Part shown: positions 1-10,680 of the stretch, piece after piece
How the letters are laid out: each line of letters opens with the position of its first letter
How positions within the stretch are numbered: position 1 is the stretch's first letter
NCBI RefSeq assembly: GCF_030272615.1
Contig: NC_081413.1
Location: forward strand, 443,265,038-443,325,037
DNA length: 60,000 bases
DNA from: Cryptomeria japonica
Taxonomy: Eukaryota; Streptophyta; Pinopsida; Cupressales; Cupressaceae
Direction of reading: 5' to 3'
Made by a program: the position numbers and the translations under genes
Notes under the pieces: model-generated
Seen by the model: only the letters and a program-made list of their open reading frames with translations
What the model was told of the DNA's origin: nothing
Databases searched by the model: none

Positions 1-2711
1 TCATTTCAATTCCAGTGAGAAGACATGTTTGTTTGCACAAATTGATGAGAGTTGTCTATGGCATAAAAGGCTATGTCATGTGAATTTTGATTGCATTGTG
101 AAGATCAGTTCAACTAAGGCAGTCAGAGATATACCTTAGATTGAAAATCCCTATAAACTAGTATGTAAAGAATGTCAACCTCTTTTAAGAATATACAAGA
201 CAAATCTAATGATGATCTTGATCTTATTCATACTGATTTATGTGGCCCTGCTAGAGTTAAAAGTTTTCAAGGTGATAGATATTTTATGCTAATCATTGAT
301 GATTATTCTATAATGATGTGGGTTACTTTTCTAAGGGAAAATCTAAGGCTTTTGAAAAGTTTAAAATCTTTAAAGCTAAAGTTGAGATAGAGATAGGATT
401 GAAGATTAAATTTTTAAGGTCAGAACATGGTGGATAATTCACATCCAGTGAGTTTACTAACTTTTGTGAGAAGCATGGTATAAGGAGACAATTTTCTACT
501 CCTCGGACACCTCAACAGAATGGAGTTGTAGAAAGGAAGAATAGAACTACTTGGACGCTGCTAGACCAATGATGGTATAAGCTAGTCTACCTCATATCTA
601 CTAGAGAGAAGCAGTGAACACATTGGTTTATACATTCAATAGAGTACATATCAAAGGAGAAACCGATAAGACACCTTATGAGTTATGGTTTGGGAACACA
701 CCTACAGTTAACTATTTTAGAATATTTCATAGTAAATGTTATATCAGGAGAGATTATGTCATTGGAAAATTTGATCCTATATGTGATGAAGGAATTTTTC
801 TTGGTTATTCAAATAAAAGCAAGGCATATATATTTTATAACGAGAGATTGCATAGAATTTTGGAGAGTGCTAATGTCAAGGTGGATGAGCTGAGAAGAAG
901 TCAAATTAGAGTTTATGAGAAAGAACTGGTAGTGGAAATGATCATAACTGAACCAGTAACATCTTTATGGGAAAAAAATATTGAACCAGTTACTTTGACA
1001 GTATCAGAAAATTCAACATTAACTGAGAACCGATAAGAGGAATAGAGAGTGAGAAGAATCCTAGGTATGTGAGATTGAATCATTTAGAAGATCAGATCAT
1101 CAGGGATAAGAACAATGGAGTGATGACAAGAAGAAGATTAGCATCTAATGAGGTATCTTTAAATTCTCAAATTGAACCGGTATCAGTAATTGAAGCATGT
1201 AAAGATGAATGTTGGATGAAAGCTATGGAAGAAGAATTAGATTAGATTGAGAAAATTAACACATGGACTTTAGTTCCTTGGCCTAAAAATAAGAATGTTA
1301 TTGGAACTAAATTGTTTTCTAGGAATAAATTAAATGAAGATGGACAAGTTGTAAGGAATAAAGCTAGATTGATTTGTAAAGGATATTCTTAGAAGGAAGG
1401 AATTGATTATGGTGAAACTTTTGCACTTGTAGCTAGGATTGAAGCTGTAAGATTATTTCTTGCCTATGTTGCACATAAAAACTACAAGGTTTATCAGATG
1501 GATGTCAAGTGTGCATTTTTGAATGGAGATCTTGACGAGGAAGTTTATATTGAGAAACCTAATGGTTTTTCACTATCAAATGATACAAACATGGTTTGCA
1601 GGTTAAGGAAAGCTTTATATGGATTGAAATAGTCACCTAGAGCTTGGTATGCAAGATTAGATAAATATCTAAATTGAAGTTTGGTTTCAGTAAAGGTAAT
1701 GCTGATAGTAATTTATATTATAAAGTCACTGATGATAATGTATTGATTATTGAAGTTATTGTTGATGACATCATTTTTGGAGGTGAAGATAAGTTGTGCA
1801 TGAAATTTTCTAAGAATATGGAGAAAGAATTTGGAATGTCTATGATTGGGGAAATGAAAATTTTCTTAGGTTTTCAAATTAATCAGACTGATAAAGGTAT
1901 TTTCATTTGTCAAACTAAGTATGCTAGGGAATTGTTGAAGAAATTTGGTATGTTGGATTCTAAACCGGTAAGTGCTACTATGGTTACAAGTGATAAATTG
2001 ACAAGGAAAGATGTATCTACATTTGTAAATCATACAAGATACAAATCTATGATTGGAAGTCTGTTATATTTGACTCAGACTAGGCCTGGCATAATAAATG
2101 TTGTTTGTATTGCATCGAGATTTCAGAGTGATCCTAGAGAAAATCATGAGAATGTGGTGAAAATAATGTTTAGATACTTGCAAGGTACATTTGAATATGG
2201 TTTATGGTACCCTAAGGATGATGACTTTACTTAATGTGCATATACAGATGCAGATTGGGATGGTGATGATGATGACCAGAAAAGTACTTTCGGTGGAGCT
2301 TTCTGTCTTGGAAAGAAGTTGGTTTCTTGGATCAGCAAGAAACTATCATGTACTTCTTTATCTACTATTGAAGCTGAGTATGTTGCTGCTTCTACTAACT
2401 ATACACAGGTTCTATGGATGAAGCAAATGTTGAAGGATATTAAAGTGCATTGCATTAGACTGGTAGTTATTCACTGTGATAACTCTACTGCTATTGACAT
2501 ATCAAAGAATCCGACATTTCACTCTAAGACAAAGCACATATCTATCAAGTATAACTTTTTGAAGGAGAAGGTGGAAGAAAATGAATTTAGACTAGTTTAT
2601 GTGAACACTAAAGAACAAAATGCAGATATTTTCACCAAACGTTTGCTTAAAGAATCATTTGAGTACCTGAGAGACAGGTTAGGGGTTTATGCCCCTCTGA
2701 TAGAGACCTGA
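1..2711 (+). pseudogene. Degenerate copia pol (integrase, RT, RNase H) of element A
   Basis: Remnant of the polyprotein that would integrate and reverse-transcribe the element. Integrase core pieces lie at about 220-600 and include the [10 protein letters not shown] stretch around the last catalytic Glu. RT lies at about 1180-2000, with an IVDD version of the YVDD active-site box near 1755. RNase H lies at about 2230-2700, with the YTDADW and EAEYVAAS motifs typical of copia. In-frame stops are visible near 1243, 1390, 1630 and 2232, and a frameshift follows the integrase core near 545. The last open stretch ends at 2711, just before the 3' untranslated region. It is non-functional as read. 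The family assignment is firm from motif order. Confidence 0.9.
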
Positions 2712-3077
2712 TTGATGTTATTTGACATTAGTCTGGTATGTATTATCAGAGATATTATTCATTTCTACATTGATGGGAGGATGCTACTACTCAGGGGGAG
2801 TAGTTAGCCTTGTGTTTCAGTGGTTTATGTTTTTTCTTTGATATTTACATCATATTTCTGGCATTGATGTCAAAGGGGGAGAGATATATGTGAAAAGAAG
2901 AGCTATACAAAGATATCATTCATAGGGGGAGTTTGGTCTTTTTTTCAGAACTTCATTGCCATATCCTGGTATGGGAGATTGTTGGCTGTCTTCCATTTGG
3001 GGAGACTTGTTTTGGAATTTCTTGGCACTTGGATGTTTTTCAAATCTAGTGTTGCCATTAATGCCAAAAGGGGAGAT
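2712..3077 (+). promoter_or_regulatory. 3' untranslated region of A with hairpin and repeated polypurine tracts
   Basis: No coding. It holds an inverted repeat with CTACTC at 2787-2792 and GAGTAG at 2798-2803 around a purine loop. Purine tracts follow at about 2873-2884 (caaagggggagag), at 2926-2931 and immediately before the LTR at about 3065-3076 (ccaaaaggggaga). The last is in the right place to be the plus-strand primer for reverse transcription. The same arrangement recurs in B, C and E. Confidence 0.75.
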
Positions 3078-4270
3078 TTTTGGCCATTTGGAGGAATTAA
3101 TTATGTGTTGCATTGATTTTTTATCATTGATGTCAACACTAGTTGTTTTGGATGCTTTATTGGAACCCTTCTGGTCCCGATAGGTTCTTTGGTTCCTAGT
3201 TGGATTGGATCTGGCATGATCTGGTATGCTTCCATATGTTTGGGTTATGGAAATGGCTTATTCATGCTACTCAGATTCATGTTCAGTCAGTTGGTTTTGA
3301 TCTGGTGATCGGATGCTATCTTGTCTACTAGAAATCTTGGTTTGTGGTTCTGGCGAGGGTTTCACTAGTAGATCTTTGATGAAGACCTTTGATGAATTGT
3401 ATAAGTGGTTTTGGTGCAGCTTCTGGTGAAGATTCAGGATGCTAATGGTGATCATGTTTGAGACTTAGTTGATTGGGATTATTCCTTTGGTGTGTATGGA
3501 CCTATATTGGGTCCCGATGTATCTAGGTTATGGACCAACTTAATGTAACATGTGGATTGGACCTCTCGATGTGTTTCTGGGATGTCTTATGCATTGGAAA
3601 TTATTTGTTTGGTCTTACGTTGACATTTTTTGTAATTATGTAATTGTTTTATTGTCTGGTGGTTGACCTTATTGTTTATGGTCGAGGGTTTGTATATATA
3701 TGATGTAAGATCTCAATGTAGATCATCATGGTATGGATATGTAAGGTATGAATAATGTAATAATCATTTAGGTAGAGGATTTGGTCGATCATTCATGATC
3801 AAATTGGGTCTATGCAAGATAATTTATTTCTCTAGTATTGAGTTCAATCGGAACTGTATTCAGGCATAGGAGATGCTATCTTTGCAATTCATTCATTTCT
3901 CTGGATTTCTATATAGTCAGTGAGACTCCTTTTGTGATGAGCAGTGCAGTCTAGGTTGTCAGCATTCCTGCAAGTGTAGGCCCCTCAATGGTAATTCACA
4001 TACTTTCTACAAAATTATTATCTGACTGTGGGTAGGCTTTCCATCGTGGTTTTTCCCTTTACCGAGTTTTCCACGTATAAATCTTGGTGTCATGTGGATG
4101 GTATTTATTCTCTAATTATTGTTTATGCTTAATTGGTTTATCTTCTATTTTGGTATTGATCTATTGGGTTATGGTATTAAAGTTTAAATTTCTTAAGGTT
4201 TCAGTAATCTCATGACAACTGATTCACCCCCCCCTCTCAGTTCTCTTCCGATTATTTGAACTGTCTAACA
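3078..4270 (+). repeat. 3' LTR of copia element A
   Basis: A 1193-bp LTR, defined by matching the 5' LTR of D (55998-57192) from its TTTTGGCCATTTGG start (TGTTGGCAATTTGG in D) to its CTAACA end. It contains a TATA box near 3693, a GTGG-TTTTTCCC / GTTTTCCACG pair near 4045-4076 and a C-rich box near 4226-4240. All three recur in D. The first G of the TG terminus is lost, consistent with decay. Confidence 0.9.
3693..3701 (+). promoter_or_regulatory. TATA box in LTR of A
   Basis: The run tatatatat is followed by gatgtaagatct. The same tail follows the TATA box of the D LTR (56625), and TGTAAGATC follows the one in the B LTR read on the minus strand. Position and conservation fit the U3 core promoter. 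Confidence 0.6.
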
Positions 4271-5169
4271 TGTTCTTGTGAGTAGAATGGAGATCAGTTC
4301 GAGATTAGTTTGAGGAGATCTGTTCAGGTCATTTTTTTCCTCTGCATTGGAAAGGTGAGGAGTCAAAAAGTTACTTCTATCTTCTTGTGTTTTTGTTGTG
4401 TTAGAATTTCTATTTTTTTGGTTAATGACAAATCGGATCCAGTGAGAGTAAACCCTAATTTTATTCTATGCCAGAATGACATTTTTGTAATAAAGCTACT
4501 TCTATTCTCGTCTATTTTTATTTTTATTGTGTTAATATTTGTATACTAAAATGGAATATTTGTTTTGATATGTATACAAAATAGAGTTAATATTTTGTAA
4601 ACCTAAAGTTTAATATTTCATTCAAACTAGATTGTTTAAGTTGATTTTGTTCTTCTTGTTTGTTCCTGGTTATATCTCATAGATTTGGTGTTCTTAACAG
4701 CCAAGAACACCACCTGGTTCAAATATATCAGCTTTCTTTGAGAAATAAAAGGTTGAAAATAGCGTAGATGGTCCATTTGTTAAAGATACATTCAAGACCA
4801 GTGTTGTATGGTGGTTTATAGCATGTAGATAAAACCTTAGGCCTAGATTTTTTTTTTTGTTGTATAATCTTTGCATGATTCCCTTACTGGCTGCAGCATC
4901 ATGGTTTTCTTTTTCATTTTCAAATTTCAAGTGAGGTGGACTTTTTTGGAACTTCATTTGTTTTTGGGTTTTACTCAGAACTGAAGATACATTTATTTTC
5001 CATTTTGGTTTATTGATCTAGCTTTTATATACTGGCTTAGGTGATTATTGATTAGGTTTTCTTGATAGTCGAAGACCAATTGATTTTGTCATTTTTGTTT
5101 TGAATACTGGCTGAGGATTTGCTAAGGTGAAATAAATTAGATTAACTTTTTATTTCAACCGATCTAGCT
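4271..5169. other. AT-rich spacer with no recognisable gene
   Basis: Sequence between the LTR of A and the eIF3d-like fragment. The open frames here on both strands are short and low-complexity, and I recognise none. No copy of the 5 bases after the LTR can be tested against the left end of A, which is outside the window. Confidence 0.6.
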
Positions 5170-5405
5170 ATGGTTCGAACAGTGCAACCACAATTAAAAG
5201 TAATAATCATCATGAACAATCCAGATGGTTGGAGGCCTCTAGAAGGCCCTGTATTTCTAGAAAATCAGCTACAGAATGTGCCCTATGCACCTTTCTCCAA
5301 GGGCAAAAAGCTTGGGAGGGTGGCAGATTGGACGAGTTATAGTGCTAGGCCTAATAGAAGTGGTGAGAAGGAGTATTCAGTATTTGATTTAAGCTTGTTA
5401 CCAAG
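5170..5405 (+). pseudogene. Fragment resembling the N-terminus of plant eIF3 subunit d
   Basis: The frame from 5170 includes NPDGW, NVPYAPFSKGKKLGR and VADWT. This is the signature of the eIF3d N-terminus in plants (eIF3d is an mRNA cap-binding subunit of translation initiation factor 3). Only about 75 residues of a protein normally above 500 are present, with no continuation into the cap-binding domain. The match fades near 5400 and the frame then runs into mTERF-like sequence without leaving phase. No promoter or full-length copy is visible, so I call it a dead gene fragment. Identification is from recalled family motifs, not a search. Confidence 0.72.
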
Positions 5406-5442
5406 AAGCAATGAGATATTAGAATTATTATGTAAAACTTAA

Positions 5443-5705
5443 ACCACAATCTATTTTCTTCCTCATAGTTTGGATATGCGAGTTCAAATGGTTATCAAAC
5501 CATTTGTAGATTACCCTATAAGTTTAGGACTTCCCAAACAATTCATAAGCAGAATGATTGAGAAAAGATTGTATATTCTTTCATATGACATGGAAGAATC
5601 AATGAAGCCCAATGCGGAGAGCTTCCTTACTTTTGGTGCATAGAAAGAGGCTCTTCCTTCTATAATAACACAATATCCGTAGATTCTTGAGACTTCCTTT
5701 GTATC
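5443..5705 (+). pseudogene. Fragment resembling a plant mTERF protein (RUG2/mTERF4-like)
   Basis: Read in the same frame as the eIF3d-like fragment, after a TAA at 5440-5442. The frame gives IKPFVDYPISLGLPK, MIEKRLYILSYDMEESMKPN and KEALPSIITQYP. These are two consecutive about 30-residue helical mTERF repeats as found in plant organelle mTERF proteins, which bind organellar DNA or RNA. In-frame TAG codons at about 5641 and 5680 break it. Only about 85 of the expected 400-500 residues are present. It is a fragment of a second, unrelated nuclear gene abutting the first. Confidence 0.75.
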
Positions 5706-6889
5706 CTTGTCTTTCTTTTCACAGATCTAAATACCAAAAAATCTATATAAATTCTATAGCCGTCATCATTTAGACCAGTTAGGCTCTAAACACTAAAATC
5801 AATACATTCTTTTCAAAACTATTATTAACAAGATTATAAAAGAATTTGTATTTTATTTAACAAGTTATTATTGATTTTGGTAAAAGGTGCATCCATCTTG
5901 TTTCTTGATTTGTGGGAATCATCTCTTGTTTGATATGAAAATGTTCCCTTCTGATTAAAGGATATTGTAGACTTAATGACACTAATAAATCTAGCCAAAA
6001 GGCAATATCTGTACCCTTTAGCAATCTATGCTAACATTTTGGACAACTTGCAAATTTCTGAAATGCTTTCCTACGCATATAGATTCTCATTACACTTTTA
6101 AACATTTTTTAATAATCTCAGTTTGTCTATTCGTTTGAGGATGATAGATGATACTTAACAATTTTCCTGTTTGTTTGTCTATGGGTTTAGATAGTAGCCA
6201 CATATTTTAAACATATAACTCATCTATATCAACATATCCTTTTGCAAATGAAACCCTTTACTATTCTTTCCCATGCCTCTGTGCTTTAGCAGATGTAACT
6301 GGTAAAAAGTATTTTATTTTTCAGCATATTAATGTTATCTAACAAATTAAATCTTTGGTAGAATAACATATAAAAAATTAATAAACAAAATAGATGCCAA
6401 ATGTGGAAGCATAGAAAAGGCATGTGGACTAGTTTTTGATGTGGAAACTACAAGTAATAACACCTGTCTAATAGTAAATATGGAAACCGGAAGTAATAAC
6501 ACCTGTTAGATTTTTATAGTTGTATACTAAGATGTACTATCGAATAAAATTTTCCTACTTTTAGTTTTTAAAGTTAAACTAGAATATGTGATATTATCTT
6601 ATTGAGAAAGGCTCCTCAATTCCTTCATTATTAATATGCAATCTACTATTGTTGTTCAACTCCTTTATATAGGTAATTGTTTATTAATGCTGCTCGAATT
6701 CTGAGAATCATGTTATTTATTGATATACATATATAGAATACTAAGGCTAAATTTTTCGTATTTGAACTGTATATTTTTTTCCGTTATCTAGTAAAAATCA
6801 TTAATTTATTTTAAAACAACATATAAAAAGTCTACCAATTTTTCTTCTCAGTCAATGTCCTTAAAAATATTAGGATTATGAATAGGTTT

Positions 6890-7300
6890 GAGTCTTTCAA
6901 ATTTATCTATGATATGATCAAGTTCAATGTAGCTTTTGTATCTAGAAATGAATCATCTATACAATATCAATTACTTAGTGCATATAAATAACTATTTAAC
7001 ATTTTATTTGTTGATATAGATCTATAGAACACTAAAATTGCATTTCCTCTACTTGAACAGGTGTTCAAAGTTGACTTTCATCAACAAATAAGAGTACCAA
7101 GTAGCATAGTTAAAGTATGTGCTACATCTACTTTTCCATTGTTATATATTTAATTAACTCTACTCACTAAATTTGATCACCTTTTTCGAATGCATAACAA
7201 TAGAATATATTTTTATGAAACAATAGCTACTCACTCTACTCACTAAATTTGATTACCTTTTCCAAATGCATAACAATAGAATGTATTTTTATCAAGTAAT
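6890..7300 (+). repeat. Diverged direct repeat, copy 1 (partner about 16205-16510)
   Basis: Ordered shared blocks include caatgtagctttt, tgcata(t/c)aaatgact-like, aatttgttg-ata, aggtgtt-aaagt and ttaaagtatgt, then aaatttgatta and cataacaata. They occur in the same order and orientation at 16.2-16.5 kb. With element B removed the two copies lie about 2.7 kb apart, which suggests an old tandem duplication of host sequence. Confidence 0.6.
7156..7294 (+). repeat. Two-copy tandem repeat of about 60 bp
   Basis: The unit beginning ctctactcactaaatttgat and ending in cataacaatagaat, an A/G run and tttttat occurs at 7156-7215 and again at about 7235-7294 with a few substitutions. A related single copy is near 16458-16510. 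Confidence 0.8.
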
Positions 7301-8338
7301 GGATACTATTTTTTATGATGATGTGATACTATTTGACTCTATGATTGTATTCATTGAAATGTGCATCCTTACTTTGTTATTCATGTTACTAAAAGATACT
7401 CCTCAACTCTTGTGTGTAGTAATGTTATTCTTCTTTCAAACAAGAACTTTATTTTGTGCTTTTCAAATTCCCAAGATCACTAATGTCAATTTCCTTGAAT
7501 ACTCAACTTATATTCTTACAGAACTTAAAACAATGATATTTCTGTTCATCTACTAGAATTAAATAATAATTAAATCCTAGTTTACAATATCGTACAATAG
7601 AGAATTACAAGAAACTAAAGGAAACGGTTCCATGTTATTGTAACCTAACTATATAAAAAAGAAGATGAATATTTCTTTCCCTCTTATTAAACAAATAGTA
7701 TCTAATCTAGCAAAACATTTCTTTAAATCTAACTCTGTAATATAATCTTCCAAAGACAGTCCAAGGAAATAAATTCTTTTACACTATAGATATTATGCCA
7801 CAAAAAATAAGACCTTTCAGTAAAGCTTTGACCTCACTATTTTTTAATAATTCTTAGTAAATTTGAAATCATAACCAAGGTTATTTTTATTTAGTTTATT
7901 TTAGTTATCATTTTTAAATTTTGAGTACACACTGGCAAGTCATGTTTTGATAATGTACTAGTCCTAAACCAACACAAAGTTATGGACTCTATGGAAGAAA
8001 ATATCTTCTTACATGAAAGCTTATCTTACACTCAACACAAAATATTATAATTTTTCATATTCATCGTAAACGTTTTCTTGGCAGGTTTGAATTGCAAATG
8101 CTCAAGAAATTCTCAAAGTACAACCTACAAACAAGGTGATATAAAGAGGTATCTTCACTAGATGACAAAATCTCTCCCTCTCTTTTGTTTTGAGGCAGAT
8201 CATTTTAAACAATCAAAAAACATATTTGTATACTCCCTCTGTAGAAATAACAACAAAATCAATATGATCAAATAAAGGACAATTTGTGTTGACCATATGA
8301 TTGAGCATAGCAATGTTGAAACAATTTATGAGGATGAC

Positions 8339-9110
8339 TAAATAGAATACTTCTCTTGCAAAAGGTTTATGCAGGAAAGAGGTCTCCTGACTTTCAGGCC
8401 ATTAGGTCTTAGAAATTTAAATCATTTCTATAGGGATCCAGAGCCTATTGAATTAATTGGATGTGCCCATTGCAACAATCAGAAAAGGTATCATGTCCCT
8501 AGCGAAGTTTGGATGCAACCAACTTCATTTCCTTCCTTTATAGATTACACAAACCTTTCACAACAAAATGAATAACTCTGGCTAAGCACTATGTTTAGAG
8601 GGCCACAGCCAGGAAAAGAAAATTTGCGACAACTCCACTACCATGGACAACTCTTAAGAATTCAATTTGCTTCTGAATCAAACATGGAATGGAACAAATT
8701 AATTCTAGATCATCGGGGACTACAAGGAGTTTTCCTTACTTTGCCCTTATATGAAAGAATACGCAAAATTGCCCAAGACCAAATCCCCTCTTGGACACAA
8801 AGTATTTGTGAATTCTATCCATGATGGAACCAAAATACAGATACTTGGCACCTACAACAACAAATCTTTAAAAGGATTTATTGGTTTGATATCCTCAACC
8901 CTAGACCTAGGGATCTATCTCTACCATCAGCATCAATTGTTTCCACATCTGATACAAATGATTCTCATGCCAATTGTGATGAGAATCATGTTTACAATGA
9001 TTGATAGCTTTTCAAACTATGAGATGATTGTTTTAGAGAAGTATCTTTGGGTAACAACTCACTCCCATGTGCATGTAAGCAATGTTCTCATAGACAACTT
9101 CCTAACTAAG
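8339..9110 (+). pseudogene. Unrecognised decayed reading frame
   Basis: A single frame can be followed for about 257 codons, broken only by scattered stops (TAA 8339 and 8573, TGA 8822, further stops after about 9000). The translation between stops has balanced amino-acid use, for example FRDPEPIELIGCAHCNN-like and FRGPQPGKENLRQLHYHG stretches, unlike the low-complexity frames around it. A possible CX2C pair lies near 8464. I do not recognise the family. It could be a captured gene fragment like the one at 5170-5705, or a piece of another transposon. No start, promoter or boundary can be fixed. Confidence 0.4.
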
Positions 9111-9224
9111 TGATGGCATACTTATGTCTTTCATTTTTGTATCAAAAAGCTTTTGCATGCAGATGAAAGCCATGGAATGAAAAATAAGCTAGAAAATCCA
9201 AATATCATGTTGGATATTGTTTAT

Positions 9225-9261
9225 GCATCCTAGAGCTATTATGCTCTATTAGTAATATGTT
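9225..9261 (+). repeat. Short tandem repeat into which element B inserted
   Basis: The unit ctattatgctctattagta-atatgttct left of B is followed right of B (15901-15975) by two further copies of the pattern tctayt-tgctcttttag-atatgttctt. Rejoining the flanks at the CTATA target gives about three tandem copies of a roughly 40-bp unit. Confidence 0.65.
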
Positions 9262-9266
9262 CTATA
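9262..9266. repeat. Target-site duplication of element B (CTATA)
   Basis: CTATA at 9262-9266 is repeated exactly at 15899-15903, directly outside the two LTRs. It is the expected 5-bp integrase scar and proves that the element boundaries are intact. Confidence 0.95.
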
Positions 9267-10323
9267 TGTTAGGTCCCAGAGACAACTGAGAGGGGGGGGG
9301 TGAATCAGTTGTCAAATAAATTCAAACCAAAAACTTATTAACCAACTTAATGCTTAATACCGGTAAACCAGTTAAGTATGCTGGTAGATAGTGTTAACAG
9401 TAAATTGCCATACCGGTAAGAATTAATGCATGAAACATAAACACAAAGTCATCCACAACACATGACACCAATATTTGTATGTGGAAACCCTGTAAGGGGA
9501 AAAACCATGGTGGGAAACCTTACCCACAATCAGATGATACTACTATAGATAGTAAGTGTACAAAGAGGGGTCAGCACATGCAGAAAGGCCAACAGCCTAG
9601 AGCTCACTACTCAATCACAAACGGGAGTCACACTGACTACAGTTGTATGGTTGAATCCAATAAGAATGTACTGTACAAAATCACATCTTCATATGTTGAA
9701 TTCAGTACCGGTGTAATGCTGATATGCTTCTACAAAAACCTAACTTCACCTTCAGATGATGTCTTCGTGTATACCTCTGCTTGATCTCGCATATACCTTC
9801 ACTTAAATCTTTTTTGCATTCCACACTTGATCTTACAAATAAGATCTTACATTTATACCATACCCTAAGACCAATTTTAGTAGGTCGGCTCTACAAGATA
9901 TTACAATAAAACATTTTACAAATAATATAGTATCTGATGCAATAACTGATAAAACATGTCGGCGTAGTGCATTTATAACAATAATAAATCATCTCCATAG
10001 CATGCCATGCTGATTTGGAAAAGATAAACCTGCCGGTGTAACCCTAGATAACCTAGACCTATTTACTGGTAAAGGCAAATATGCAAATAAGAATATATCA
10101 ATGATTAGTACTTCAAAATAAAGTGTCCACATGATGTCTTCGACATTACCAAGTGTCTTCCATGTCATTCCAGGTACCGGTGAACATTATATCCTGCCGG
10201 TTGATCATATACCAATAACTGTTGCACAGACTACTGCTTGCTGGTGAATGTTGCTGGATCTCCAAAGTAGGTGTATTTAGTAGGTGTTGACATCAATGAC
10301 AAAACCATACACAAATACCAACA
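9267..10323 (-). repeat. 3' LTR of element B
   Basis: 1057 bp, TGTTAG...CCAACA as read on the plus strand. It carries the GTGGAAACCC / GGGAAAAACCATGG box near 9480-9515 and a poly-G box at 9292-9301. It is about 20 bp longer than its partner because the partner lacks the segment equivalent to about 10258-10278. Confidence 0.95.
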
Positions 10324-10680
10324 ATCTCCCCCTTTGGCATTGATGGCAACACAAGATGGAAAAACCATCAAAGTGACAAAACAGAAATGCCAAATACAAA
10401 AACCAACAATCTTCATTTCTCCCCCTAGGAGTAAGAATACCAATCTTTAAAAAACTTTCCCTTAAAATCTCTTTTACTTTCCAAAAGGATAATGTGTTTT
10501 TCCATAGATATCTCTCCCCCTTTGACATCAAATGCCAAAGTCACAAAAGGTCAAGTTTGTACAAAATACCAACCAATTCAATATACCAACTACTCCCCCT
10601 GAGGAGTAGCTTCCTCATCAAATACCGGAATAAAAGATTTGTCCATTTAATTTTGCCAGTTGATGACAATCATCAACTAT
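10324..10680 (-). promoter_or_regulatory. 3' untranslated region of B: PPT, repeated purine tracts and hairpin
   Basis: On the minus strand the PPT (plus-strand atctccccctttgg, 10324-10337) abuts the LTR. A second pyrimidine-rich copy at about 10513-10523 is followed by an imperfect palindrome CTTTGACAT...ATGCCAAAG. A third C-rich tract lies near 10418-10426. An inverted repeat pairs CTACTCC at 10590-10596 with GGAGTAG at 10603-10609. No coding is visible. Confidence 0.75.

Larger units (their letters stand above)
1..4270 (+). mobile_element. Ty1/copia LTR retrotransposon A, 3' part (left end outside window)
   Basis: The element enters from the left edge inside the pre-integrase region and ends with a 3' LTR at 4270. 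Domain order is integrase, reverse transcriptase, RNase H, 3' untranslated region with several purine tracts, then LTR, which is the Ty1/copia order (integrase before RT). Its first base corresponds to about 58723 of element D at the other end of the window. The two LTRs (3078-4270 and 55998-57192) match in length, ends and core promoter, so A and D are copies of one family. Frames are broken throughout. The multiple purine tracts resemble those described for Sireviruses; that sub-lineage assignment is inference. Confidence 0.93.
5706..8338. other. AT-rich non-coding region with local duplications
   Basis: No convincing coding sequence. The part at about 6890-7300 is related to about 16205-16510 (see separate entries), and a roughly 60-bp unit is repeated at 7156-7215 and about 7235-7294. 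The open frame at 7266-7556 is hydrophobic and AT-driven, and I do not regard it as a gene. Confidence 0.6.

Noticed and set aside
3267-3455. Minus-strand frame within the LTR of A as a gene
   Set aside because: Lies inside an LTR, short, no motif, not conserved as a frame in the D LTR.
5170-5705. A working eIF3d or mTERF gene
   Set aside because: Only short parts of each protein are present, with stops and no remaining domains.
9292-9301. G-run boxes at LTR ends as telomere-like or G-quadruplex elements
   Set aside because: Single G7-G10 run, not repeated; it is the conserved U5 box of these copia families.
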